Assembly (NCBI GenBank): GCA_012270525.1
Contig: JAAXIE010000086.1
Coordinates: forward strand, 1 to 13,751
DNA: 13,751 nucleotides
Source: Dehalococcoidia bacterium
GTDB taxonomy: Bacteria > Chloroflexota > Dehalococcoidia > UBA3495 > JAAXIE01
Reading direction: 5' to 3'
The notes beneath the pieces were generated by a model. It ran no database searches. It was not told where the DNA came from and was given only the letters and a program-made list of their open reading frames with translations. Below are positions 1-6,859 of the stretch, piece after piece (positions within the stretch are counted from its first letter, which is position 1; every line of letters begins with the position of its first letter). The position numbers and the translations under genes are program-made.

Positions 1-281
1 TGGAGTTGGAGTACATCGCTCTGGAGTCCGGCGACGTTGCCTTGGAGTTGGCGCATGTCCCCCTGGAGTTGGCGTACGTCGCTCTGGAGTCCGGCGACGG
101 TACTCTGGAGTCCGCTAACGTCGTGTTGGATATGGCCAACGGTGCCCTGAAGCTCGCGTACATCGCTATGGAGTGCGCCAACCTCGGATTCGAGACGAGT
201 GTAGGAGCCCCGCAGTTCGTCTATTGCGTGCCATATGGCTGGAATCTCGGCGAGAGCGGTCGTCTCTGATTCAGTGGTCAT
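1..281 (-). CDS. Coiled-coil repeat protein, N-terminal part (runs off left edge)
   Basis: Reading the minus strand from the ATG at 281-279 gives 93 codons open to the window edge. The protein begins MTTESETTALAEIPAIWHAI and then becomes a chain of heptad-like units of the type L-Q-S/G-D/T-V-x-x (for example LQSDVRQLQGDMRQLQGNV). Hydrophobic L and V/M alternate in the 3-4 spacing of a parallel coiled coil. The DNA is correspondingly repetitive in 21-base units. There is no signal peptide in the visible part and the C-terminal domain is outside the window. An in-frame TAG near 318-320 leaves this ATG as the only plausible start. No good Shine-Dalgarno precedes it, but a weak -35/-10 pair sits just upstream. 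The function is unknown; scaffold, adhesin-like or phage-type coiled-coil proteins look like this. The plus strand is also open here (6-269), but it reads as the mirror image of the repeats. Confidence 0.7.
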   Translation of the reverse strand, partial: MTTESETTALAEIPAIWHAIDELRGSYTRLESEVGALHSDVRELQGTVGHIQHDVSGLQSTVAGLQSDVRQLQGDMRQLQGNVAGLQSDVLQL

Positions 282-291
282 GGCAAAGGGG

Positions 292-320
292 AGCGTAACA
301 CAGGGGATGGCGTCCGTCTA
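292..320 (-). promoter_or_regulatory. Weak candidate promoter for the coiled-coil gene
   Basis: On the minus strand TAGACG (315-320) is separated by 17 bp from TACGCT (292-297). The start codon lies 10 nt after the -10, so the transcript would be nearly leaderless, which fits the missing Shine-Dalgarno. Both boxes match the consensus only partly. Confidence 0.3.
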
Positions 321-335
321 CGAGCGGATGTCATG

Positions 336-1067
336 TCAGGGGTGAAGGAGCGGGTCGGTTACGCTGGCTTCGGCGAACCCCTTGGCCCTGAGTAGGCAAC
401 TGTCGCAACGGCCACATGGCGCGTCCCCACCTTCGTAGCAACTCCAGGTGAGGTGAAGGGGCGCGTCCAGTTCCAGTGCCCACCGGATGATGTCCCGCTT
501 GGACATATGGATGATGGGGGTATGGACCTCCATGACCACTCCGTACTGGTTCCAGAGCTTGCTTCCTTCCAGCAGGGTACGCTGGGCCTCGGCGTAGAAC
601 TGGGGGCGGCAGTCGGGGTAACCGGAATAGTCAAGGGCATTGGGGGCGATGTAGATGTGGGCTTCCACGTCGGCTGGGTCGCGTCCGTCCATCTCGATGC
701 ACTTCAATGCCTCGCTCTCGAGGTAGGCTGCCGCGAGGGTCAGGAACAGGGTGTTTCGCAAGGGAACATAGGTGATGGGGATGGAGGCCCCCATCTCGCG
801 GGTGGAGCGGTCCTTGGGCGTGGGGAACATCTCGGGGTTGGTGAGGGCTGAGTACCAGGCCACCTGTGACAGGAAGGAGATGTCGACCAGCACTTGACCG
901 AGCCTCAGATTTTCGGCCACCGCGGTGGCGCACCGGGTCTCTTTGCTGTGGGTCTGGCCGTAAAGGAAGGTGAGGGCGGTGAGACGGTCGACATGCTGGC
1001 GGGCGTAGGCACTGACAGTGGTGGAGTCGAGCCCTCCCGATAACAGGGTGACGCCGTAGCTGGGCAT
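336..1067 (-). CDS. queC: 7-cyano-7-deazaguanine (preQ0) synthase, QueC
   Basis: 243 aa, a usual QueC length. QueC converts 7-carboxy-7-deazaguanine to preQ0 with ATP and ammonia in the queuosine pathway. The N-terminus carries the PP-loop ATP-pyrophosphatase signature LLSGGLDSTT (residues 8-17). The C-terminus carries the zinc cysteines C210, C218, C221 and C224 (in SCYEGGDAPCGRCDSC). The middle has the expected GxxIPITYVPLRNT segment that precedes the substrate region. The gene is the last of a minus-strand group, starting 10 nt after the queF stop; no strong Shine-Dalgarno is visible, so it may rely on coupling to queF. It stops with TGA (336-338), which shows UGA still terminates in this organism. 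QueD and QueE are not in the window. Confidence 0.95.
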   Translation of the reverse strand: MPSYGVTLLSGGLDSTTVSAYARQHVDRLTALTFLYGQTHSKETRCATAVAENLRLGQVLVDISFLSQVAWYSALTNPEMFPTPKDRSTREMGASIPITYVPLRNTLFLTLAAAYLESEALKCIEMDGRDPADVEAHIYIAPNALDYSGYPDCRPQFYAEAQRTLLEGSKLWNQYGVVMEVHTPIIHMSKRDIIRWALELDAPLHLTWSCYEGGDAPCGRCDSCLLRAKGFAEASVTDPLLHP

Positions 1068-1077
1068 TGCTAAGGCG

Positions 1078-1506
1078 TCAACTTGCAGGTGCCGAATACT
1101 CGACGCTCACAGAGGTGTGGATGCCTCCGCGGGTCTTGTAATCGAGACATACTCTTATCGAACGGGGGTGGCAGGCGTCGACGAGGTCGTTGAGCACCCT
1201 GTTGGCAGCGTGCTCCTGCACAATGCCCACATCACGATAGGACAGCAGGTAGTATTTCAGGGACTTCAGTTCGATGCAGCGGAGATACGGGGTGTAGGTG
1301 ATGGTCAGTGTTCCGTAGTCGGGGAGGCCGGTCCACGGGCAGACGGCAGTAAACTCCTCGGTGTCGATGGACACCTGGACCGGCTGGTTAGGGTAGTCGT
1401 AATCGAAGGAGAGGAGGCAACTGGCATCGATCTGGGCCTCATCGCGGGTGGAGAGACGGCGGTCCAGGGACGAGTAGGCCTGTTGCAGTTCGGAGATACT
1501 GGCCAT
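1078..1506 (-). CDS. queF: NADPH-dependent 7-cyano-7-deazaguanine reductase, QueF (short, YkvM type)
   Basis: 142 aa from the ATG at 1506-1504. QueF reduces the nitrile of preQ0 to the aminomethyl group of preQ1, in the cytosol, for queuosine synthesis. The catalytic thioimide cysteine is C56 in VCPWTGLPDYG, with the general acid D63. The NADPH-binding family motif appears as ELKSLKYY (residues 79-86) and the substrate glutamate as E98. Its neighbour in B. subtilis QueF is His-Glu, but here the order reads Q-E-H, a small deviation. The open frame extends further upstream inside the aminotransferase gene, but that part is arginine-rich shadow sequence. The AGGGGAA about 11 nt before this ATG, overlapping the upstream stop, supports the chosen start. 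The gene lies between the aminotransferase (14 nt away) and queC (10 nt away) and is almost certainly co-transcribed with both. Confidence 0.93.
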   Translation of the reverse strand: MASISELQQAYSSLDRRLSTRDEAQIDASCLLSFDYDYPNQPVQVSIDTEEFTAVCPWTGLPDYGTLTITYTPYLRCIELKSLKYYLLSYRDVGIVQEHAANRVLNDLVDACHPRSIRVCLDYKTRGGIHTSVSVEYSAPAS

Positions 1507-1520
1507 GCGTTGACGTTCCC

Positions 1521-2852
1521 CTAGAGGACGTCCTCGTTGCGCATCTCGGAGAGGGTGCGCTCGAGGGAATCGAGCGTGCGGTCTATCTGGTCTTCGGTGT
1601 GTACGCCGGATACGAGGAAGGCGCTGCGGCCCATTATGTCGACCCCGTTGTTCTGCAACGAACGCTTCAGGGCAGTGACGCGAGGGGCGGCGATGGCCTG
1701 CTTGATTTGCGAGTGGGGCATGGTGCAGATGGAGCGGTCGCAATCGCAATCGGCCATCACCAACTGCACGATTGACGCAATGCCGTGGGCATGACCTGCG
1801 ACCTCGTTCTTCGAGAGGATGTCGTTCATGCCAGCCTTGAGACGGTCGGCCATGGCGTTGGCCTGCTGGTTTATGCTGCCTTGGGCCAACATTTCGAGGC
1901 AGGTGTAGCCAGCGGCGGCCGAGAGGGGGTTGGCGTTGAAGGTGCCGGGGTGGTAGACGCGGTTGACGCTGTCGTGGGCTGAGTCGCCGGTAAAGGCCAT
2001 CATGTCGACTATCTCGGCACGGCCGGCGACGGCACCCCCGGGGAGTCCTCCGGCGGCAATCTTGGCCAGGGTGGTGATGTCGGGGCGGACATCGTGGAGG
2101 GTCTGGACTCCGCCGGGATGAATGCGGAAGCCCGTGACGACCTCGTCCATGATGAGGAGGACACCATGCCTTGAGGTGAGTTCGCGCAGGCCCAGCAGGT
2201 AGTCTGGAAGGTCGAGGGGCAACTGGCCAAAGTGGGCCCCGGTGGGTTCGAGGATAACGGCAGCGATGTCGTCGTCGGAGTCGAGGGCGCGCTGGAGGGC
2301 TCCGAGGTCGCCCGCGGGCAGAATCATCATTGAGTCCCAGGTGCTCTGGGGTATGCCTGGAGCACCGCGGTCGGAACCGGCCATGGCGTAATCGTGCCAG
2401 CCGTGGAAGTGGTCCTGGAGCTTGATGATCTTGTTCTTACCGGTAAAGGCGCGGGCTAGGCGAAAGGCCATCATCGTGGCCTCGGTGCCCGAACTATGGA
2501 AGCGGAGCTTTTCCACGTAGGGCATCAGGGCTTTGATGGCGTTGGCCCAGCGCACCTCCTGCTCGGTATTGGCTCCGAGGTGGGTGCCCTTGGCCATCTG
2601 CTCGCTGACGGCGGACACGATAGCCGGGTGGGAGTGCCCAAGGAGCAGGGCCCCGTGGCCCATGACGTAGTCGACGTACTCGTTGCCGTCCACGTCCCAT
2701 TTCAGGGCTCCCTCGCCGTGGGTCACGTAGAGGGGAAAGGGAGAGGCGTAGCGGTTGTCGTGAGTGACTCCGGAGGGGAACTGTCCCAAGGCTTCCTGGT
2801 ACTTCTGGGCCGAGCCCTGGTGCTTGTCCATGTACTCTTGCAGGATGGTCAT
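1521..2852 (-). CDS. Glutamate-1-semialdehyde 2,1-aminomutase-like class III aminotransferase
   Basis: 443 aa, close to the 425-440 aa of HemL. This is a fold-type I PLP enzyme. Visible motifs are the cofactor-phosphate segment HSSGTEA (119-125), the PLP-nitrogen aspartate in MDEVVTGFR (235-243) and the Schiff-base lysine K264 in TLAKIAAGGLPGG. HemL moves the amino group of glutamate-1-semialdehyde to make 5-aminolevulinate. However, this protein differs from classic HemL around the lysine (AKIAAGGLPGG, where HemL usually has GKIIGGGLPVG), and no hemA, hemB or hemC lies nearby. It may therefore be one of the HemL-like paralogues acting on another amino acid or amine. The start is supported by AAGGAAGG (2857-2864) 4 nt before the ATG and by a promoter at 2939-2967. 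It heads the queF-queC transcript. Confidence 0.85.
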   Translation of the reverse strand: MTILQEYMDKHQGSAQKYQEALGQFPSGVTHDNRYASPFPLYVTHGEGALKWDVDGNEYVDYVMGHGALLLGHSHPAIVSAVSEQMAKGTHLGANTEQEVRWANAIKALMPYVEKLRFHSSGTEATMMAFRLARAFTGKNKIIKLQDHFHGWHDYAMAGSDRGAPGIPQSTWDSMMILPAGDLGALQRALDSDDDIAAVILEPTGAHFGQLPLDLPDYLLGLRELTSRHGVLLIMDEVVTGFRIHPGGVQTLHDVRPDITTLAKIAAGGLPGGAVAGRAEIVDMMAFTGDSAHDSVNRVYHPGTFNANPLSAAAGYTCLEMLAQGSINQQANAMADRLKAGMNDILSKNEVAGHAHGIASIVQLVMADCDCDRSICTMPHSQIKQAIAAPRVTALKRSLQNNGVDIMGRSAFLVSGVHTEDQIDRTLDSLERTLSEMRNEDVL

Positions 2853-2938
2853 GGCCCCTTCCTTTCGTGGCGAAGCGTCCCATGGGGTGCAAGCTCAGGC
2901 GAGTCGCAGGCTTGCGGGTTGTCTTTCCCGACGGGGCA

Positions 2939-2967
2939 ATAATACGGGAACGGGGTCGCAGTAACAA
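2939..2967 (-). promoter_or_regulatory. Sigma-A type promoter of the aminotransferase-queF-queC operon
   Basis: On the minus strand TTGTTA (2962-2967) and TATTAT (2939-2944) are separated by exactly 17 bp. They match the consensus at 4/6 and 5/6 positions. The predicted start near 2932 leaves a leader of about 80 nt with a strong Shine-Dalgarno at its end. Confidence 0.65.
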
Positions 2968-3069
2968 GCGAGGGGCGGCCGAGAACACGCGCGCCTGCCG
3001 ATAGGAGGCGCTTTAACGGGGACCGCGGGCGCAAGGTGAGGCAAGGGGGCCGGAGGGCGCATCCTGCTT

Positions 3070-3078
3070 TGGTATAAT
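3070..3078 (+). promoter_or_regulatory. Extended -10 promoter of ispH
   Basis: The sequence TGGTATAAT is a perfect TATAAT (3073-3078) with the TGn extension and no recognisable -35, the usual form of an extended -10 promoter. The transcript would begin near 3085. The ribosome site CAGGGAGG (3109-3116) lies 6 nt before the ispH ATG. The rest of the 2853-3122 gap holds only this promoter and the divergent one. Confidence 0.65.
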
Positions 3079-3122
3079 CGCTGGAATCTCAGCAGCCATG
3101 AGACGGGGCAGGGAGGCGTTGC

Positions 3123-4022
3123 ATGCAGGTGATTCTCAGTTCGCCACGGGGTTTCTGTGCGGGCGTAGTGCGGGCGGTTGAAGTCGTGGAGATGTGCCTA
3201 CAGAAGTTCGGCTCGCCGGTGTACGTGAAACACCAGATCGTGCACAACCCGTACGTGGTCGCCTCGCTGGAGCGCAAGGGGGCTGTCACCGTGGAGGAGG
3301 TGGACGAGATACCGGAAGGTTCGGTGGTGGTATTTTCGGCGCACGGCTCTCCTCCTGAGGACTTCCAGCAGGCGGAAGAGCGGAGCCTTACGGTGATCGA
3401 CGCCACGTGCCCCCTGGTTACCCGGGTGCACAACGAGGCCGCGAAGTACGATCGGGAAGGCCGGCGCATCCTGCTGGTGGGCCATCGTGGTCACCAGGAG
3501 GTGCGGGGGACGATGGGGCAGGCCAGCATGGCATTGGTGGACAACCGGGACGAGACGGAGCTTCCCAACTGGGACCCGGATACGCCGGTTGCGGTGCTGA
3601 CGCAGACCACGCTGTCGGTGGACGACACGGGCGAGGCCGTGGCCGACATCGAGCGTCGTTTCAGCAACGTGCTCATCCGGAACGACATCTGCTACGCCAC
3701 CACTAACAGGCAGGTTGCGGTCAAGGCCCTAGCGGAAAAGGTAGACGTGGTGCTGGTCATCGGGGCGGAGAACAGTTCCAACTGCAACCGCCTGAGGGAG
3801 GTGGCGGCGGCCCAGGGGGTTCCCGCGTACCTCATCAATGGCCCCGACGAATTGGACCTAGAAAAGGTGCGCGAGTTTTCGAGGGTGGGAATCACTTCAG
3901 GGGCGTCCACGCCTGAGGTGCTGGTGAATGAGGTCATCGAGAAGCTGCAACCTGAGGACGTGACCAGCATTTCGGAGATCGATGAGAACGTGACTTTCGT
4001 CCTCCCGAAGGAACTCCGGTAG
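3123..4022 (+). CDS. ispH: 4-hydroxy-3-methylbut-2-enyl diphosphate reductase, IspH
   Basis: 299 aa. IspH is the [4Fe-4S] enzyme that makes IPP and DMAPP in the last step of the MEP isoprenoid pathway. The three cluster ligands are C12 (RGFCAG), C96 (DATCPLVT) and C190 (ICYATTNRQ). Substrate residues are present: H41, H124 and E126 in GHRGHQEVRGTMGQ, and TQTTLS (160-165). The diphosphate-binding SSN is followed by Cys-Asn-Arg-Leu where SSNSNRL is more common, a minor variation. The start has an extended -10 promoter and a good Shine-Dalgarno. The gene stands alone, divergent from the queuosine operon and convergent with the membrane protein gene that stops 14 nt downstream. No other MEP genes are in the window. 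Confidence 0.97.
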   Translation: MQVILSSPRGFCAGVVRAVEVVEMCLQKFGSPVYVKHQIVHNPYVVASLERKGAVTVEEVDEIPEGSVVVFSAHGSPPEDFQQAEERSLTVIDATCPLVTRVHNEAAKYDREGRRILLVGHRGHQEVRGTMGQASMALVDNRDETELPNWDPDTPVAVLTQTTLSVDDTGEAVADIERRFSNVLIRNDICYATTNRQVAVKALAEKVDVVLVIGAENSSNCNRLREVAAAQGVPAYLINGPDELDLEKVREFSRVGITSGASTPEVLVNEVIEKLQPEDVTSISEIDENVTFVLPKELR

Positions 4023-4024
4023 GG

Positions 4025-4038
4025 TAGACGCTGGTCTA
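4025..4038. terminator. Small shared hairpin between convergent genes
   Basis: TAGAC-GCTG-GTCTA is a perfect 5-bp hairpin between the ispH stop and the stop codon of the convergent membrane gene, which lies inside its right arm. There is no T-run on either side. It is the only secondary structure in the 13-nt gap, so it is at best a weak bidirectional terminator. Confidence 0.25.
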
Positions 4039-4845
4039 GCGGGCGTCTTCGCCGGACAGGTACAGCGAGAGGTAGGCGGGGAGGAGGGCGAAGCCGCAAG
4101 GGTTGATGGTCGCGAGCATCCCCGCGGCCAGGGCGTAGAAGGGGATGGTGTTGGCGAGGTTGCTGGCCTCGTTGGTGGCACTGCCCAAAGAGCCTTCGAC
4201 GATGTCGTTCAGCCATGCGATGTGAAGGGACTCAGGCCCCAAGCCCCCGATGCTGATCCAGTAGTAGACGATGAACAGTCCGGCAAGGGTCACCAGCAGA
4301 GGGCTGACCCGCTCCACCACGGGCATCACGGCGCGTACCTTTCGGACCACTGCTCCCTTGAACACGGCCATGGCCAGGGTGAGGACGGTTAGCACCAGGC
4401 CCATGCCCAGCGAGTAGGCCAGGAACTGGCCCAGCCCGCTGAGGTAGTTGCCGGAGGTCAGGCTTACGCCCACGGCGAGGAAGAAGATGGGGAAGGTGCA
4501 GCTCAGGGACACAAGGGCGTAGGCGATGCCAAAGAGGAAGAAGGATGCAATCCGGTTTCGGCCGGAGAGGCTGATACGGGCGGACATCCTCTGGGCCATC
4601 CCCACGTAGAGCTTGTTCCGGCCAACCAGCATCCCCAACCCCAGCAGGGCCAGCAGAACACCGATTACGAGGCCTATCCACGGGATGACCTTGTCGAGGA
4701 GTTGGGCACCAGCGGTGATGGCCAGCCCGATGGCCCCGAACAGCAGGACAAAGCCAGCGGTGACCGCAAGGGAGATAACGAGGGCGCGCAGCAGACGGGG
4801 GATGGTGTCGAGGCCGGTGGCGGTTTGGGGTTGGTGGGTCCTCAT
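4036..4845 (-). CDS. CcdA/DsbD-type thiol-disulfide transmembrane protein, circularly permuted
   Basis: 269 aa, about six hydrophobic segments (roughly 18-41, 54-75, 100-126, 136-162, 182-201 and 235-264). The family carries reducing equivalents from cytoplasmic thioredoxin across the membrane for cytochrome c maturation or other extracytoplasmic thiols, using one cysteine in TM1 and one in TM4. Both are present: C116 in SLSCTFPIFF and C250 in NPCGFALLPAYL. In ordinary CcdA proteins the NPCGFALLPAYLS helix is the first one and is followed by the RLLRALVISLAVTAGFVLLF helix. Here the latter opens the protein and NPCGFALLPAYLS closes it. The order is TM2-3-4-5-6-1, with new ends (MRTHQPQ... and ...SGEDAR) in the former TM1-TM2 loop. 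No upstream remnant of TM1 is seen. With six helices both original ends lie on the same membrane side, so this order is topologically possible. Confidence 0.85.
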   Translation of the reverse strand: MRTHQPQTATGLDTIPRLLRALVISLAVTAGFVLLFGAIGLAITAGAQLLDKVIPWIGLVIGVLLALLGLGMLVGRNKLYVGMAQRMSARISLSGRNRIASFFLFGIAYALVSLSCTFPIFFLAVGVSLTSGNYLSGLGQFLAYSLGMGLVLTVLTLAMAVFKGAVVRKVRAVMPVVERVSPLLVTLAGLFIVYYWISIGGLGPESLHIAWLNDIVEGSLGSATNEASNLANTIPFYALAAGMLATINPCGFALLPAYLSLYLSGEDAR

Positions 4846-4854
4846 GACAGATCA

Positions 4855-4860
4855 ATCATA
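4855..4860 (-). promoter_or_regulatory. Candidate -10 of the permuted ccdA-like gene (leaderless)
   Basis: TATGAT on the minus strand ends 9 nt before the ATG at 4845, so transcription would start within about 3 nt of the start codon. No Shine-Dalgarno lies before that ATG and no convincing -35 is visible, so the call rests on the -10 alone. Confidence 0.35.
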
Positions 4861-4998
4861 TCAGGCGCGGTCTGGGAGCCGTAGGTGGGTGGGGCGTGAC
4901 AAAAGAGGCTTTCGTGAAATACGCGCCACGACCATAATGGCGCACCTAGAGGGTCTGAAGGGCTACTTGGTACGGTGACGCGCAATGGGGGTGGCGAT

Positions 4999-5040
4999 AT
5001 GGCTTCGGCGATCGAGTGGACGGACGAGACGTGGAACCCG
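4999..5040 (+). pseudogene. N-terminal stump of a DUF5131 (phage Gp37/Gp68 family) gene
   Basis: The ATG at 4999, preceded by a G-rich possible ribosome site (GGGGGTGG), encodes MASAIEWTDETWNP. IEWTDxTWNP is the very characteristic opening of DUF5131/Gp37-Gp68 proteins, which normally continue V-T-G-C with a cysteine cluster soon after. Here the match stops abruptly at about 5040. The frame then runs through unrelated residues to a TAA at 5128-5130, overlapping the methyltransferase start. The rest of the family (over 200 residues) is absent from the window. The stump marks a recombination or insertion boundary at the left side of the methyltransferase module. Confidence 0.65.
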
Positions 5041-5044
5041 GCTG

Positions 5045-5092
5045 AATCCGGAATCCGGCGTTCCATTTGCTTATGCGTGATAGGCGTGATAG
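5045..5092 (+). repeat. Two short tandem duplications at the module boundary
   Basis: AATCCGG occurs twice in tandem (5045-5058) and GCGTGATAG twice in tandem (5075-5092). Both lie between the DUF5131 break point and the methyltransferase start. They could be scars of the rearrangement or a regulator binding site; the sequence does not decide. Confidence 0.5.
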
Positions 5093-5119
5093 CATCAACG
5101 AAGCCATCTTGCAGAGGGT

Positions 5120-6638
5120 ATGATGCCTAAACGCAGCACTGTAAAGACCCCAAGACCGAGGACCAAGACTACGCCCAAACCCGCGTCAACACAGCCTGGC
5201 AAGCACTCGCTTAATCGTACCCTCTTTATTGCCGACAACCTCCCCGTCCTCCGCGGCATCGACTCCAATGCAGTTGACCTGATTGCTACCGACCCGCCCT
5301 TTAACAAGGGTGTCAAGGATTTCAAAGGACCACACGGGGGGGGGGGATGAAGTCAGCTACAAGGACGTCTGGACGTGGACAGACGACGTCCAAGGTGACT
5401 GGACCCAGCTCATAGCCGAGGATCATCCTGCCCTTCACAGCGTGATCCAAGCAGCCAATGCGGCCAACGGTGACTCCATGGGTGCCTTTCTGTGCTGGCT
5501 TGCCGTGCGAGTCTTGGAGATGCATCGAGTACTCAAGCCCACGGGTTCCATGTATCTACACATCGACCACACCGCTCACGCCTACGCCAAAGCCATGATG
5601 GACGCTATCTTCGGCTCCAAGAACTTCAGGAACGAGATTGTCTGGTCGTATGGGCAGTCAGCACGAGGAGCAAAGGCCATTGCCAGACAGTTTGCGCGGA
5701 ATCATGACGCTTTGTTGTTTTACTCAAAAGGGGATTCGTATCTCTTCAACAAGGTTGACGTTATCGATAAACACCCCCTTGATAAGCTCCCCAGCCACAT
5801 CATGCGTGACAAGACAGGGGCGTTCAAAACGGCCCCGCGTGGCGATTACACAGACGCAAGCATCAAACGGCTCGACGCAGAGGGGCGCATTTACCGGACA
5901 AGCAGTGGAAGAATACGAATCAAGTATCCGCTTCAAACGGAGAAAGGCTTTGTGTTAGAGCCACGAATGGCGGGAAGCTCCTGGCAGGATATCCCCGATA
6001 TGATGCACTCTCCCCAAGCCGAACGGCAGGGTTATCCGAATCAGAAACCATTAGCGTTGTATCAGCGCATGATCCTGGCCAGCACTAACGAGAATGACCT
6101 TGTACTCGACCCGTTCGCGGGATGCGCAACTACGTGGGTAGCTGCCGAAATCCTCAATCGCCAATGGATAGGCATCGACTGGAATAAGGCTGCCAGGAAA
6201 GTCACCTTCGATAGGCTCGCGGCGGAGGTCCAGAAGAGTATGGCTTGGAGCGAGACTGTTACTGTAGCGACTTCTGCGCCAGCAAGGACGGATGGCGGTG
6301 AGGCCGTCGCGCCAGAGTTGCTGTTGGTCAGCTCCCCACGCAAACGCAGCAATACTCGGAGTCTACCCGTCAAGGAGATACGCGAGCAATTAGTGAGGAC
6401 GGAAGGCCGACGCTGTCAGGGGTGCGGTTGGCAAGCGCCTTACATCGACTTCCTCCAAGTCGACCACAAGAAGCCTAGGTCCCTAGGAGGAACCGACGAA
6501 ATGGAAAACCTCACCCTGCTTTGTGGCCCTTGCAACCGCTTAAAAGGGAACAAGATGGCACTCCGGGAATTGCAGGACGTACGGGTGGACGAAAGACGTA
6601 TGAACGCCAAGTGGTGGGAGGAAGCTCGTTGGCGATGA
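5120..6638 (+). CDS. DNA methyltransferase (N6/N4, beta-type order) fused to HNH endonuclease; frameshifted at a G11 tract
   Basis: Removing one base from the G-run at 5336-5346 gives a single 505-aa protein. It starts with a basic, proline-rich tail, then LFIADNLPVLRGI and the catalytic DPPF (residues 58-61). A long central target-recognition part follows, then the SAM-binding DLVLDPFAGCATT at about residue 330. The last ~90 residues form an HNH nuclease/zinc domain: CQGC, VDHKKPRSLGG, ENLTLLCGPCNRLKG. Motif IV before motif I is the order of beta-class N6_N4_Mtase enzymes. As written, the first frame stops at 5348-5350 just after DPPF, so the enzyme is OFF. The start is ATGATG at 5120/5123; AGAGGG (5113-5118) is better spaced for the second ATG. 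Base composition is visibly less GC-rich than neighbouring genes, suggesting transfer. No separate restriction enzyme is adjacent, so the HNH part may supply cleavage. Confidence 0.85.
5336..5346 (+). repeat. Poly-G tract (11 G) inside the methyltransferase coding region
   Basis: Eleven consecutive G lie between codons for Pro-His and Asp-Glu-Val, just after the DPPF motif. Ten G (or 7 or 13) would restore one frame across the whole gene. Such tracts are classic slipped-strand phase-variation sites in methyltransferase genes; a sequencing or assembly indel is the plain alternative. Confidence 0.9.
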
Positions 6639-6859
6639 TGGCCCTGTGCATTGGGGGCGTGTGCGCACTCGGCCTAGTGGGTTACGGCTTCTACGACTTC
6701 TTTACCGATTGCTACAAATATCCTACAGCTCACGTGAACCTTTTGCAATGCGCGTTGGGGTTGCTTGTGTGGCTGGTTTTGGCGGCAATTGTTGGGGGCG
6801 TTGCCACTATCGTAGCGTACGTCTTAATGCTGTTAGCACGAGAAAAGGCAGGATCATGA
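6635..6859 (+). CDS. Small membrane protein coupled to the methyltransferase-HNH gene
   Basis: 74 aa beginning MMALCIGGVCALGLVGYGFY. The ATG at 6635 overlaps the TGA of the upstream gene as ATGA, and GGGAGGAAG (6616-6624) supplies the ribosome site. There is a hydrophobic helix at about residues 3-20, a short polar loop with DCYKYPT, then a long hydrophobic stretch (about 35-68) that is one long or two short helices, ending in a basic tail. No family is recognised. The open frame extends upstream to 6521, but that part overlaps the HNH domain and is shadow. The tight coupling suggests a product made in step with the restriction-modification fusion; an accessory or membrane-acting toxin role is speculation. 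Confidence 0.6.
   Translation: MMALCIGGVCALGLVGYGFYDFFTDCYKYPTAHVNLLQCALGLLVWLVLAAIVGGVATIVAYVLMLLAREKAGS

Noticed and set aside
1..140. CRISPR-like repeats at the left edge
   Set aside because: The repeat units are contiguous 21-mers without unique spacers and translate to a coiled coil.
6..269. Plus-strand 87-codon repeat ORF at the left edge
   Set aside because: The minus strand has a proper coiled-coil heptad pattern with a start at 281; the plus reading is a by-product of the repeats.
4613..4978. 121-codon plus-strand frame opposite the CcdA-like gene
   Set aside because: It is a Pro/Arg/Ser-rich shadow extending into intergenic DNA, with no domain.
5336..5350. Programmed ribosomal frameshifting at the G-tract
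   Set aside because: No slippery heptamer with a downstream pseudoknot is evident; DNA-level slippage, transcriptional slippage or a sequencing indel explain it more simply.
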